Notes: generated by a model from the sequence alone, not told the origin. Shown: positions 41,746 through 52,710, numbered from the stretch's first letter. The stretch: DNA of 64,000 nt from Prorocentrum cordatum (GCA_963575745.1 CAUYUJ010012191.1:383034-447033), one strand, 5' to 3'. Program-made: numbers and translations.

Positions 41746-41851
41746 GAAGAGGAGGAGGAGGAGGAGAAGGAGGAGGAGGAGGATGAGGAGGAGGAGGAGG
41801 AGGAGGAAGAGGAGGAGGAGGAGGAGGAGCAGGAGGGGGAGGGGGAGGGGG
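41746..41851. repeat. AGG trinucleotide tract
   Basis: About 34 AGG triplets with AAG and GGG variants. Confidence 0.95.
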
Positions 41852-41861
41852 AGGAATGTAT

Positions 41862-42440
41862 GTCAATTGGTTTGGGTTCTTGGGCCGCTCTGGGAGCCCC
41901 CTTGGCGCCCCTCCGGGCCCTCCCAGGCCGTCCTCTGGGGCTCTCTTGGGGGCCTCTGGGGGCTTCAGGAGAGCCCCGAGGACCCCAAATTGAGCCAACA
42001 TGTTGCACAGACCGCGGCCTCGTTGGGGATTGCGTTGTGTCAAATTTGTGTTAAGTTGTTGGGTCCCTTGGGGCGCTCCCGGAGCCCCCTTGGAGCCCCT
42101 TCGAGCCCTCACAGCTCGCTTTGGGGAGCTCTCTTGGGAGCCTGTGGGGCCCCAGGAGAGCCCCACGAGGGCCTAAATTTTTGCACAAACTTAATACAAC
42201 ACCGTCCCTGACGAGGCAGCGGCTTGTGTCAAGTGTGTACTCATGTTCGGCCCACTCGGAGCCCGCCCGAAGCCGGTCTGGGGTCCCGAGGACGGCTTGA
42301 AAGGCCCCTAAGAGGCCTTGAAAGCCAACGCGGTTTTAGCACAACTTGTTCCTTGTGGAGGACAGGCTTGTGCTAACTTTGTGTTTTTGGTGTCTCCTGG
42401 GGCGCTCCCGGAGCTGCCTTGGGGCCCCTTTGAGCCCTTC
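41862..42440 (+). repeat. Three diverged modules with a GGGGCGCTCCCGGAGCC core
   Basis: TTGGGTCCCTTGGGGCGCTC, TTGGTGTCTCCTGGGGCGCTC (in parts) and TTGGGTTCTTGGGCCGCTC begin modules at about 42058, 42387 and 41869. Each runs into CTTGGNGCCCCT. A 9-bp inverted pair, TTAGCACAA and TTGTGCTAA, brackets 42343-42381. Confidence 0.6.
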
Positions 42441-43764
42441 CAAGCCGTCTTGGACACACGTAGTACGGATCGCAGCATGCGCCCAGAGCTTCTCGAGGTG
42501 CATCCGAGCGATGTTTCCAGAAGCCTCTCCAGGCCCTGGCCAATCGCGGCGACGTAAGCGACCCCGCGAGGCTCCAGAAGGCACACGATCATTCACAAAC
42601 CTCGGTCCTGGATCCCTCATTCTCCCTCCTCGATCGTCGACGTCTATCACGACGCTGGCGGCGACAACGACGACCACGACCACAACCACGACGACCACGG
42701 AGACGACGACAGTGATGACGAGGAGCCCCAGCTGCTCCCAGAGGTCTGACGACGATTGTTTTTTGTTCGATTGGCGGCGTCTCTTCGGGGAGGGGTACCT
42801 CTGCTTGAATTGGGTGGCCTGGCGAGGCGAAGTGCCCCCTGACCCCAAGCCCCCTTGCCTTCGTACTCGCTCACAGCCTCTTGCCACGATGCTCAAAACT
42901 GAAACGTTCGAGCTAGCATCACAGCGCCCTGTCGGCCCGGGGCCCATGAGGCGCCACGGTCTCGGCGGAGTTGAGGAGGAAGACGAGGAGGGGGGGTGGA
43001 CAATCAGTTGGAATGTATCCGGCCCGAGGCCACAGACAAGCTGTGCATGAACAGCCCCCCCAGGCCGATCGAAAGCATGATTACCGCCAGGCGAATTCAA
43101 TGCAGCTGGGCGTAAGACAAACGAAGCGACCAGGCCCGGCGGGAGTGAGAGCGAGGAGGAGTGGACGAGGACGAGGGCGAGGAGGAGGAGGAGGGAAGGA
43201 AACTGCACGCGGCATCCGGGCCCAGGAAAGGAGGAGACGACGACCACAACGACGACATTCTTCGACGACGGCCGACGGCCTCCACTGATCTCCAGAGTCC
43301 GGCGGCTTCCGGAGGCCTCAGGAAAACACAGTATGCCCCAGAACGTGCAATCGTCCAATCACGTCCACAGACGACGACCACCACCACCGCCACGACCATG
43401 ACGACGACCACCACGACGGTCATCACGGCGGCGGCGGCGGCTGCTGCTGCGGCGGCGACCTGGCGGCCTGGAGCCTCTGGGGCTCTCCTCGGCCACCTCA
43501 GCAGTCTCGTCACTTGAGCAGTCGAGGATCTGGAGGGGTAAAAAACACTTTTTTGGTCTGCGGGGCGAGAGAGAACCTCTTCCGGTAAAAGCTAGGCGGG
43601 CTACGCACAGCTCTAATTGGGGAGACAGGGCTCAGGCGGGCGGGGCCTCAGGCGGCCCGGAGGGCGGGCCCGGGTGCAGGCGGTGCCGAAGAGCTTGCAC
43701 AGGAAAAGGAGCGCCTTGGACAGGAGCCGGAGGCGAAGATCCGGAGGGTGAGGGGACAAAAACA
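42441..43764. other. Unrecognised sequence with GAC/CCA-rich stretches
   Basis: GACGACNAC-type simple sequence at 42655-42725 and 43370-43440, and GAGGAGGAGG at 43175-43197. No gene recognised. Confidence 0.4.
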
Positions 43765-43895
43765 CACAGACACAATTCATCGTCGACTCCCCCGATAATA
43801 TGGGAAAATATGGGAAGTGGGGGGGGGCGGACGAGAATTTGGAAGACATGGAAAATATGGGGAATCCTGGGATCTGTGTGCAGTGATTGGGCCCC
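43765..43895. repeat. Dispersed repeat with ACACACAGACACAATT end, copy 1
   Basis: ACACACAGACACAATTCATC, then GTCGACTCCCC, ATATGGGAAAATATGGGAA and GGGGAATCCTGG match 56806-56905. The right side carries TCTGTGTGC, a weak inverse of the left end, so it may be a small inverted-repeat element. Confidence 0.6.
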
Positions 43896-44134
43896 CTTGG
43901 TAGAAACCACTCGGCGCCTCCCGACGCGTCGCGCCGTCGATCTCGCTGCCCACGGAAATCCGAAGGTGTCCCCCAGCGTGCCCAGCGCCTCCACGCGCCC
44001 GGGGCGGCCCTCGCCTGGAGGACCTCCCCTGTGGTATTTCGGGACTCGTGGATTAGCGCGAAGTCCACTGACAACGACTGTGCAGTCAGCTCGAACCCAA
44101 GCGCGTGCGTAGCGCGCGCGCGTGGTTCCAGTGA

Positions 44135-44235
44135 GACATATATATATATATATATATACACATACACATATGCATACATACACATATATATATATATACA
44201 CGCCTACATACATGTATACTCATTACTGTCATCCT
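44135..44235. repeat. TA and CATA microsatellite
   Basis: TA run at 44139-44157, then ACATACACATATGCATACAT-like sequence and a second TA run at 44184-44198. Confidence 0.9.
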
Positions 44236-44389
44236 GCATGCATACCATATCGATGTATACGTATACTCGGAAGGCCTTGCTGCCGGTGCCGCCGACCCTG
44301 GAGGGGTACGACGACCACGCCGGCGGCGTCGGCGGCGACGGACGTTGGGCAGAATCCTGAGGGATGCTTCGCGAGGCCTCCTATGAGCG

Positions 44390-44865
44390 CGCTCGCAGGC
44401 CTCTGGGGGGCAGCTGTTGGGCCTCTTGGGAGCATCTTGAAGGGGCCTCTCTCGGGCGCCTCCCGGGGGTCACTCCGGGCTTCCTGGGAGCCCCGTGGGG
44501 GCCTCCTGGGAGCTTTTCGGGGCCGACGGCTCGACATGCAAGTTCGGGCTCCCGTGCGGGCAGCCTCTCGGAGCCGTTCTGGGGGCCTTCTGGGCCGGCC
44601 TCGGAGGCCACCATAGGGCCGTCTTGGGGCCCTCTCGTGGGTCTTGCCGGGGCCGTCATGGGACCTCCTGGGGGGCTCTGGTGCGGAGATTGGTGGCATC
44701 TTGATCTGCCTTGGGGCGTCGGGGATGCGAAAAGGCGAGAACGCCAGACTCTGCCCAAAACCTTGAGGAACTCATTGAGGTTTGCCTGTTTGGGCCCCCT
44801 TTGGTGTGCTCTTGGAGGCCGCTTCGAGCGTCTTGGCAGCTGCCTGGGCTGTCTTAAGGCCATAT
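44390..44865 (+). repeat. GGCCNTCTTGG minisatellite, plus orientation
   Basis: Units such as GGCCTCTTGGGAGC, GGGGGCCTCCTGGG and GGCCGTCTTGGGG, ending with an AAAAGGCGAGAACGCC and CTTGAGGAACTCATTGAGG spacer (44728-44780). That spacer resembles the CCTTCAAAAACTCATGGG spacer of the main array. Confidence 0.8.
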
Positions 44866-44867
44866 CT

Positions 44868-44945
44868 GGCGTATGAATATCACACCGTATGAATATCATA
44901 CCGATGTGCATACCGATCTGGCGATGAATATCATACCGACGTGCT
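44868..44945. repeat. Short tandem repeat, unit GATGAATATCATACCGA
   Basis: Three to four units of about 17-25 bp: GTATGAATATCACACCG, GTATGAATATCATACCGATG, GATGAATATCATACCGACG. Confidence 0.8.
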
Positions 44946-45036
44946 TACCAATGGTTGTAAGTACACATCTGTATGTGTATATGAGGCACACCTTTTTGTA
45001 TGCACACGCATGTAGATGTGTGTGTGTGTGTGCGTG

Positions 45037-45150
45037 TGGGTATGCCTCTCTGGCCAAGCCAGCGGGGGACGTATTCACCGTTCCTGGGCCCACGGTGGGC
45101 CTGGCAAGGGGCGGCGGGTGTGCAGAGATCTCGTCGCCCTGGCGAGGGGG
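45037..45150. mobile_element. Diverged relative of the 51818 foldback element
   Basis: GTATGCCTCTCTGGCCAAGCC, GCGGGGGACGTATTCACCG, GTGGGCCTGGCAAGG and TCTCGTCGCCCTGG align in order with GCCCTCCTGGCCAAGCC, GGCGTATACACCG, ATGGGCCTGGCCAGG and TTTCGTCGCCCT at 51888-51987. The left outer arm is not recognisable. Confidence 0.5.
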
Positions 45151-45646
45151 GTTTGCCTCCGCAGGTGCGAGCGGCCCTTTTGCGCGGGGCGGCCACACCA
45201 GAACCAGCTCACGCCCGCTTCGACAGGTTAAAGTTGCTGCGTTTTTTTTTCCGTGGCAGGACTCCTCGGGAGTGCGTATTGCCAGAAGCGAAAGAAGGAC
45301 GTACACGCATATGAATATACCTTGGTTTCGAGAGTACGTACTGCGTTAACGTTCGTGCCACGAGGCTGGTCTGGCGGACTGGAGGGTCATGTTCATGTAC
45401 ATAGTTTGGCGCGTACGGCCTCTGTGGGCTCCCTATATTGAGATACGGTCGGGGGCTTTGGCTTACCGTGTCGTATCGCAGGTGCTGGCCCACCACGCTT
45501 CGGCGCGACGCGCTATCAACGTCCCAGTCCCCAAGCGTCAACTTCCCGAGCTGTTCCCAGCCGTTCGCCCCGCGGAGCGGAGCGAGACGCTATGCGCTCG
45601 CAGAGCATGGTGTGTCGCTAGGGCTGGAGCCGCGACACGCTAAGCT
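45151..45646. other. Unrecognised sequence
   Basis: Nothing recognised on either strand. Confidence 0.4.
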
Positions 45647-45870
45647 CGGGGGCCCGCAAACGGTGCGGCGACCACACCGTGTGGTGAGTCAATGCGGATT
45701 CGGGGTCACCGCACGGTTTTGGGACTTGAGGCGTTCTCCGAGGATATCTCGAGCGATTGGGGGACCCAAAACCGTGCAGTGGCGGACCGAGCGAGGGCCT
45801 TTGGGATTTCGAGGCTACCGCACGGTTTGCCACCACACCGTTTGCCACCACACAGTTTGGGGACCTCCGT
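45647..45870. mobile_element. CACGGTTTTGG foldback element, copy 2
   Basis: The perfect hairpin ACCACACCGTGTGGT lies at 45671-45685. The arms CCGCACGGTTTTGGGAC (about 45708) and GACCCAAAACCGTGCAGTGG (about 45762) are inverted. CACCGTTTGCCACCACA is partly doubled at the right end. The outer ends CTCGGGGGCCCGCAAACGG and CAGTTTGGGGACCTCCG are roughly inverted. Copy 1 is at 30207. Confidence 0.6.
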
Positions 45871-46579
45871 GGGATGGTGTTGCGATTTGGGTACATATGC
45901 GGTAGCGCGTCGGTGTGCCAGCGGAAGGTCGTTCAGCGTGTGCGGACCTGGATCGGAACAGCAACGAGAGGGCGAGATAGTCATGCTGGTGCTTTTGGCT
46001 TCCAAGCGTTTGGCCTCGCGTGCGTTCGAGCCGTGCTGACAGATTGGCGTTTGATCGTGCGTCTGTGAGCACAGGAAGTTGTGCGAGGCGAGGCAACTGC
46101 GGGTAGGGCAGGGGAGGCACGTCGACAGTGAAGGTAGCGTGCTGTGGCTGACCACAGCAGGGGAGAAGCGGGGGGGGACGACGCCACAGATAGCCAGTCC
46201 CGGTCCCAGACAAAAATTGCTCCACAGGCGTCTATATCCGCTTCCCACCTCGCTACTCGACTGCCCTCCTCCCCCTCCTCCCTCGTCGGCGCTCTCGGAC
46301 GTTCGAGTCTGGCCCCTCCTCACCCTCTTCCTCGTCGTCCTCCTTGGTCATCTCAGAGTGTTGCTTCTTTCTCTCCTTACTTGGCTCTCCCTCAAGGGTT
46401 CAAACCCCGTGCTCTGAGCCAGCGCCAGGTTGTCACACCTCGTATCGGCGAGCGCCTCTGGCCTGCACAGCATACAGTCTCCTGGGGTGTGGTTTTACCG
46501 ACTATGCAGCGCACGCCTTGCCAATTAGATTTTGGTCCGCCCCAGACCAGCCTTCCTTATCTTGACGTTGCGGAGCTGG
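45871..46579. other. Unrecognised sequence
   Basis: Contains TCCTCC-rich patches at 46264-46345. The segment CTCAGAG to CTCTGAG at 46352-46418 can pair and holds GGGTTCAAACCCC, but it is too short for a tRNA and has no D arm. Confidence 0.4.
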
Positions 46580-46872
46580 GTCCTGGCAAATTTTCGGCAT
46601 CCTTTCGGGTGGCCAGCGGGACGCGCCGGAGCCCCAGAAGAGTTCTTGTGGAAAAAGAACCAAAACCAAACACGATAGGATTCAGCACGCCAGGCACCCC
46701 TCTTGAAAGCAACAGGGGGCGGCGGATCGAAGACGCCTACGGCGAATCACCGCCGCCCCCTGTCTTTTCGGAAGCGCCTATGTGGCCGCACGTTGAGGCC
46801 AGACCTGCCAAGCTATCGGACCATGTGTTCCCCGAATCGGTTTGGAAAGCTTTCGGGGAACATGTGGGCATC
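46580..46872 (+). repeat. Double-hairpin module, copy 1
   Basis: Runs from TTTTCGGCATCCTTTCGGG through GAGTTCTTGTGGAAAAAGAAC. It then has hairpin 1 (CAGGGGGCGGCGG at 46713-46725 with CCGCCGCCCCCTG at 46750-46762, 13 bp perfect) and hairpin 2 (GTTCCCCGAA with TTCGGGGAAC, about 46827-46862). Confidence 0.85.
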
Positions 46873-47317
46873 TTGGATGTCATCTTGGCCGCCTGGAGGC
46901 CATTTTGACCCTTTCGGGCCTTCTTGGAGGACGTCTTGGAGGGCTCTTGGGCCGTCTTGGAGGCCATCTTGAGCGTCTTGGAGGCCTCTTCGGCCGTCTT
47001 GGGGGCCTCTTGGGGCCGTCTTGGGCCCTCTTGGGCCATCTTTGTTGGGGGCACTTGGCCCGTATCGGGCCGTCGCAAGGCAGAAAAAAAGCAAATGTCA
47101 AAATCCTTCAAAACTCATGGGAAATCACTGATTTTGGCCTTTTCGGGTCTTGGTGGGCTCCTGGCCCGTCTGACGCCGTCGGAAGCCGTTTGGGGGGCCT
47201 CTCTGTGCCGACTTGGGGCCTTCTTGGAATGCTCCAGGGCCGTCTTGGAGGCCATCTTGGGCCAACGTGGCGATCTTGGAAACCATTGGGGGCCATCTTG
47301 AGTGAACAATTGGGAGA

Positions 47318-47602
47318 ATTGCGGGCCTTTCGGGTGGCCGGCGGGACGGGCCGGAGCCGCAGGGGAGTTCTTTTTGGAAAAAGAACCAAAACCAACACCG
47401 AAATCATTCAGCACTCCAGGCGCCCCTGCGATGAATCGACAGGGGGCGGCGGATCGAAGACGCCTACGGCGAATCACCGCCGCCCCCTGCCTTTCTGGAA
47501 ACGCCTATGTGGCCGAACGTTGTGACCAGAGGCCGGCCAATCTATCGGACCATGTGTTCCCCGAATCGGTTTGGAAAGCCTTCGGGGAACACGGTGGGCC
47601 AG
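47318..47602 (+). repeat. Double-hairpin module, copy 2
   Basis: Same order as copy 1, with GAGTTCTTTTTGGAAAAAGAAC, the GGGGGCGGCGG hairpin and the GTTCCCCGAA hairpin all intact. Confidence 0.85.
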
Positions 47603-48841
47603 GCTGGGCCGACTTGGGCCTTTCTTGGGGTGCTCCAGGGCCGTCTTGGAGGACATCTTGAGCGTCTTGGAGGCCTCTTTGGCCGTCTTGGGGGCCTCTT
47701 GGGGCCGTCTTGGGGGCCTCTTGGGCCGTTCTGGGGCCATACTGGAGACCTCTTGGGCGATCTTTGGGGGCTCTTGGGCTGTGTCGAGCCGTAGGAAGGC
47801 CCAAAAAAGCAAATGCCTCAATCCTTCAACAACTCATGGGAAATGTCTGATTTTGGCCTTTTCGGGCCTTCCTGGAGGCCCTCTTGGAGGCCTCTTGGGC
47901 CGTCTTGGGCCATCTTAGGGCCATCTTCGGCCGTCTTGGTGGGCTCCTGGCCTGTCTGATGCCGTCGGAAGCCGTTTGGGGGGCCTCTCTGTGCCGACTT
48001 GGGGCCTTCTTGGAATGCTCCAGGGCCGTCTTGGAGGCCATCTTGGGCGTCTTGAAGGCTTACTGGGCCGTCTTGGGGGCCTCTTGGGCCGTTCTGGGCC
48101 ATCTTGGAGGCCTCTTGGGCGATCGTGGGGCGATCTTTGGGGGCTTTTGGGCCGTCTCGGGCCGTCGGAAGGCCGAAAAGAAGCGAATGCGAAAATCCTT
48201 CAAAAACCTAAGGAACACCAACGATTAAAGCCTCTTGGAGCCCTCCAGGGGGCCCTCTTGAAGGTCTCTTGGGTCGTCTTGGGCTAGCCTAGAGCCAACT
48301 TCGGCCATCTTGGTGGGCTCCTGGCCCGTCTGACGCCGTCGGAAGCCGTTTGGGGGGCCTCTTTGTGCCGACTTGGGGCTTTCTTGGAATGCTCCAGGGC
48401 CGTCTTAGAGGCCATCTTGGGCGTCTTCGAGGCCTCTTGGCCCGTCTTGGAGCTCTCTTGGGGCCGTCTTGGGGGCCTCTTGGGCCGTCATGGGGCCATC
48501 TTGGAGGCCTCGAGGGCGATCTTGAGGCGATATTGGGGTCCTCTTGGGCCGTCTTGAGCCGTCGGAATGCCGAGAAGAAGGCACATGCCAACATCCTTCA
48601 AAACCCCAGGGAAAATCAACGATGTTGGCCTCTTCGGGCTCTCCTGGATGACCTCTTGGAGGCCTCTTACGCCGTCTTGGGCCGTCTTGGAGGCTTCTTG
48701 AGCGAACTTGGAGGTATCTTGGACCTTCTTGGGCCGTCTGGGAGGCCATCTTGCACCATCTTGGGCGAGCTTGAGGGCCATCTTGGCCGTCTTGGAGGCC
48801 ATCTTGAGCCGTCTTGGAGAATTGTTTGCGGACGTTGAGGT

Positions 48842-49132
48842 CGTTTCCGGTCCATGGCAATCCTTCCGGGACCCCGGCGGGACGAGCCGAAGCCCCAGGG
48901 GGAGCTCCTTTGGAAAAAAAAAACATAACCAAAACCGAAATAATTCAGCACGCCAGGCACCCCTGCGATGAATCGACAGGGGGCGGCGGATCGAAGACGC
49001 CTACGGCGAATCACCGCCGCCCCTTGCCCTTTCGGAAGCGCCTATGTGGCCGAACGTTGAGGCCAGACCTGCCAAGCTATCGGACCATGTGTTCCCCGAA
49101 TCGGTTTGGAAAGCCTTCGGGGAACACGTGGG
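48842..49132 (+). repeat. Double-hairpin module, copy 3
   Basis: Both hairpins are recognisable. Hairpin 1 has one altered base on its right arm (CCGCCGCCCCTTG). Confidence 0.85.
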
Positions 49133-49914
49133 CATCTTGAAGGTCATCTTGGCCGCCTGGAGGCCATGTTGACCCTTGCGGGCCTTCTTGGAGGACGTCT
49201 TGGAGAACGTCTTGGGCGTCTTAAAGGCCTCCTGGGTCCTTCAAAAACTCCTGAGGGAAATCACTGATTTGGGCTTTTCCGGGCCTTCCTGGAGGCCCTC
49301 TTGGAGGCCTCTTGGGCCGTCTTGGGCCATCTGACGGCCATCTTCGGCCGTCTTGGTGGGCTCCTGGCACGTCTGACGCCGTCGGGAGCCGTCTTTGGGG
49401 CCTCTCTGGGCCGACTTGGGGCTCTCTTGGGGCGCTTCGGGGCCGTCTTAGAGGCCATCTTGGGCGTCTTGGATGCCTCTTGGCCTATCTTGGGGCCCTC
49501 TTGGGGCCGTTTTGGGGGCCTCTTGGGCCGTCATGGGGCCATCTTGGAGGTCTCTTGGGCGATCTTGGGGCGACCTTGGGGGCCTCTTCGGCCGTCAGAA
49601 AGCCGAAAAGGCGCAAATACCAAAATCCTTCAAAAACCCAAAGGAAAATCTATGATTTTGGCCTCTTCGGGCCTTCTGAAGGACCTCTTGGAGGCCTCTT
49701 GTGCCGTCTTGGAGGCCTCTTGGGAGCCTCTTGGGCCGTGTTGGACCATCTTGAGGCCATCTTAGGGCGGCTTGGGTGCACCTTGGGCCGTCTTGGAGGC
49801 ATATTGGGGCCATCTTAGCCGTCTTGGAGGCCATCTTTTTTGTCCTTTGGGAGGCGTCTTGGAGGCCATCTTGGACGATCCTGGGGACCGTTTGGAACGG
49901 AAAAACCCTTTGCA

Positions 49915-50108
49915 GCCGGGTCCAGGCACATTTTCGGCATCCTTCCGGGTGGCCGGCGGGACGGGCCGAAGCCCCAGGGGGCGTTCTTTTGGAAAAAGAA
50001 TCAACATCAAAACCCATGTAGTTCGACACGCCAGGCACCCCTGTGATGAATCAACAGGGGGCGGCGGATCCTAGTGGCCTTCGGCCCATCCCCGCCACCG
50101 TGCCTGGG
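49915..50108 (+). repeat. Double-hairpin module, copy 4, truncated
   Basis: The left half is well kept (GGGTCCAGGCACATTTTCGG, GCGTTCTTTTGGAAAAAGAA). Hairpin 1 is altered after GGGGGCGGCGGATC, and hairpin 2 is missing. Confidence 0.75.
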
Positions 50109-50650
50109 TTGTGGGTCTGAGGCCTCTTGTATATGTGTTGGCAGCCTCGCGGGTGCCTCTTGGAGGCGGTTTGGGCGCCTCTTGGGGGCCTCTTGGGGCC
50201 TCGGGGGGTTTCGTTTGGGCCTCCTGGAGGCCGCTTGGGCGCGTCTTGGGCGCCTCTTGGGGCCTCCTGGGGCCTCTTGGCGACCTCTTGGGCCTCCTGG
50301 GGGCTTCTCGGACCACATATCAAATTTTCTCTTCGTGGTCCCCTGCTTGGGCCCCTCGTGGGGCCGTCTTCGGGCCCTCTTGGGCTGTCTTAAGCGCTTC
50401 CTGGGCAATCTTGGAGCCCTCTTGGGCCGTCTTGGGGCCCTCTTGGAGGCCTCTTGGGCTGTCTTCGGGCGGTCTTGGGAGCTTCTTGAGCCGTCTTGGA
50501 GCGTCGGAAAGCCGAAAATTCGAGAAGACCAAAATCCTTCAACAACTTTTGCAAAATCTACGCTTTGGGCTTCTTGGGGCTCTCTCGGGAGGCTTCTTGG
50601 AGCGCTCTTGGGGCCTCTTGGGGCCCTCTTGGGCTCGGCAAATCGAATCT

Positions 50651-50966
50651 GGCGTACTTTTCGAGGGTTTGTGGCCTCGGGGACGCGACCATTGCATAAT
50701 TTACGAAGGTACGCAGGCACTATATGATTTTGAAAGGTCAACGGCTTCGGGGATGCGAGCACTGCGTAGTTTCTGCGGGCGTATGGCCTCGGGGGCGCGA
50801 ATCTCATGTGTCTGTACGTGCCCCACGCCCTCGGGAATTCGGGCAACGCGATTCGGGCGTGGCGAGCTGCCAGCTTGGGGCTCCCCTCCCGCGGCGGCGG
50901 CTTTCAACAGCTTGCAGCAGGAAGAGGAAAGCAGGACTGTAACACTGAAGACTTGCCTGGCACAGC
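50651..50966. other. Unrecognised sequence
   Basis: The phrases TTTGTGGCCTCGGGGACGCG and GGCGTATGGCCTCGGGGGCGCG recur with related text about every 50-60 bp (50668, 50738, 50780), so it may be a worn minisatellite. Confidence 0.4.
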
Positions 50967-51040
50967 CTCCTCCTCCTCCTCCTCCTCCTCCTCCTCCTCC
51001 TCCTCCTCCTCCTCCTCCTCCTCCTCCTCCTCCTCCTCCT
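50967..51040. repeat. CTC trinucleotide tract
   Basis: About 24 perfect CTC triplets. Confidence 0.95.
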
Positions 51041-51446
51041 GGCGGCGCCGGGAACAGCAAGCCTACTCCTCGCAGCCTGATGGCCCTGGAAGGGGGCCGG
51101 CGGATTTTCTTGTGCCTGACGCGGGTTCGACGCGGATTCGTGACCGAGTCGACGCGCGATTGGCGACGAGATGGCACAGACAACGGTCCCCTTAAGACGA
51201 AGCATAAGTATTTGACGCACCCTTGCTTCTCATTGTGCTTATCATCGTGCTTCGCCGCGTCTCTCTCCTGGCGGCCGCTCTGCCTGGCCACTTTGCTGGT
51301 CTGCTCCTGGCCCCCTCCCCCGGCCACCGGTGCCACCAGGCGCGGCGCGACTGCCTGGTGCTGCTTCTTCTGCGCGCCGGGTACCCCCGCGCTGGCGCGC
51401 TTGTGGCGGCTGGCCGACTGAATTCTCGGGGCCTCAGCTGCCATGA
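51041..51446. other. Unrecognised sequence
   Basis: Nothing recognised. It ends at the inverted-repeat element at 51447. Confidence 0.4.
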
Positions 51447-51615
51447 TACACCTTAGGCGATGCTTAAGAAAACCTAAGTTTTCGGCCAGAGTCTCGATTA
51501 TTCTTAACGTTTCAATGTGAATCCTAAGATTTTGAAGGATAGATTGGGTTTATATTCAAGTTCTGAGACTAAGAGTTTCTTAACCCATGATTTCTTAAGC
51601 ATTTCGCAGGGTGTA
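51447..51615. mobile_element. 169-bp MITE (family C), copy 2
   Basis: Left end TACACCTTAGGCGATGCTTA then AGAAA; right end TTTCTTAAGCATTTCGCAGG then GTGTA. Same length and order as copy 1 at 22081, with about 20 substitutions and small compensating indels. TA at both ends. Confidence 0.85.
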
Positions 51616-51817
51616 GGCCGGTCTTGGAACGCAGCACGTACCATGTTCAAAACGTGCGTGTTAACACGCTGCGTGTCAGCTCAGCGTGTTGGCCCACGTT
51701 CCGGCGAGCGTATCGCGCCAAACACACGTCGTCGATCTCCGTGTGGAGCTTTGTAACGACACGCTGCGGTCTAGGTTTGCGCATTTGGGCAGCTAAGCCC
51801 GAGGCTTGTCTAGAATC

Positions 51818-51987
51818 GGGCGACGAAATCTATACATATCCACTGCTCCCTGACCATGCCCATCTTGAACCCAGGGGCTGTGTATGCGCCCTCCTGGCCA
51901 AGCCAGGAGGGCGTGGCGTATACACCGCTGCGGGGTTGAGGATGGGCCTGGCCAGGGAGCAGTGGATATGTATAGATTTCGTCGCCC
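51818..51987. mobile_element. 170-bp foldback element with a 35-bp perfect terminal repeat
   Basis: The left end GGGCGACGAAATCTATACAT continues to CCACTGCTCCCTG. The right end is its exact reverse complement, finishing ATGTATAGATTTCGTCGCCC. The centre has a second perfect stem, GCCCTCCTGGC and GCCAGGAGGGC, around CAA. Perfect ends suggest recent activity or conversion. No clear target duplication. A diverged relative is at 45037. Confidence 0.85.
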
Positions 51988-52373
51988 TATAGAAGGTGGA
52001 AAAGTGGAAGATGGGCCTGCATGAGCCTGCCAGCGGCAGCTTGGCAAGCCCGGCGGATAGATCTGGGAGGCTGGGACCCCCGGGGCCCTTCTCTGGGAGC
52101 TGGGGGGAGACACAGAGAAGGTCATATCAGCAGGGCAAGCAAGCCCAAACAAAAACAGGGCCCTGGCGCAACAAGGAACGCGAACACTCGCAGCAAGCAT
52201 GACAAATCTCCCTGCATGATCAAGTTTGAGGCTCTCAGCTGCTTCTTCTCGGCGTCATATCATGGGTACACGTTTTATCAGGGTGCAGGAGGCCCATGCA
52301 GAGTCGGTTCCCGGGGCCGTCAGGTCTCGCCAGGGTTGGAACATGTCACGCTCGCCCGACGCCCCCCTCTCCT

Positions 52374-52502
52374 GGCATCGCTCGGACGTGTGTATTTTTT
52401 TCTCGGCGAGGACCCCGGAGGAGCATCCTGGACCATCGAGCAACAAAACACACGCACGAAACCAACACATGCACGGGAAATGGACGTCCGAGCGCCGGCA
52501 AG
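52374..52502. mobile_element. 129-bp MITE (family B), copy
   Basis: GGCATCGCTCGGACGTGTGT at the left, GGACGTCCGAGCGCCGGCAAG at the right. Flanks CCTCTCCT and CTCTTCCC are only loosely similar. Confidence 0.8.
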
Positions 52503-52710
52503 CTCTTCCCTGGGCCCTTCCATTCCCTCCTCCTAAGTTGGACCCTGCGTGTGCCTTCCCTGTGGGCCAGTCGCGTGGGCTTTGAGAAGTGCGCCGCGCC
52601 TCGCGCGTCGCGGCGTTAGGCCGGCTGGCTATCTTTCCCCCGGGGTGGCGGCGCGAGGGCGCGAGGATGTTGGCGCAAGCTGCGCGTGGCGGGGCGCGAC
52701 GCGCTCGGCG

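Larger units (their letters stand above)
46580..50650 (+). repeat. Higher-order array of GGCCNTCTTGG units with hairpin modules
   Basis: Three layers can be seen. Layer 1 is the 11-12 bp unit (GGCCGTCTTGG, GGGGCCTCTTGG, GAGGCCATCTTGG). Layer 2 is an A-rich spacer, GCCGAAAAGAAGCAAATG then CAAAATCCTTCAAAAAC, found near 47072, 47785, 48168, 48562, 49232 (partial), 49596 and 50503. Layer 3 is a module of about 290 bp at 46580, 47318, 48842 and (worn) 49915. Because the base unit is close to four codons, every strand stays open for long distances. Frames of 100-227 codons across this region are not genes. Confidence 0.9.

Noticed and set aside
46352-46418. tRNA-like fold: CTCAGAG pairs with CTCTGAG and encloses GGGTTCAAACCCC
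   Set aside because: Only 67 nt, with no D-arm or A-box sequence, and the T-stem is imperfect. Probably chance.
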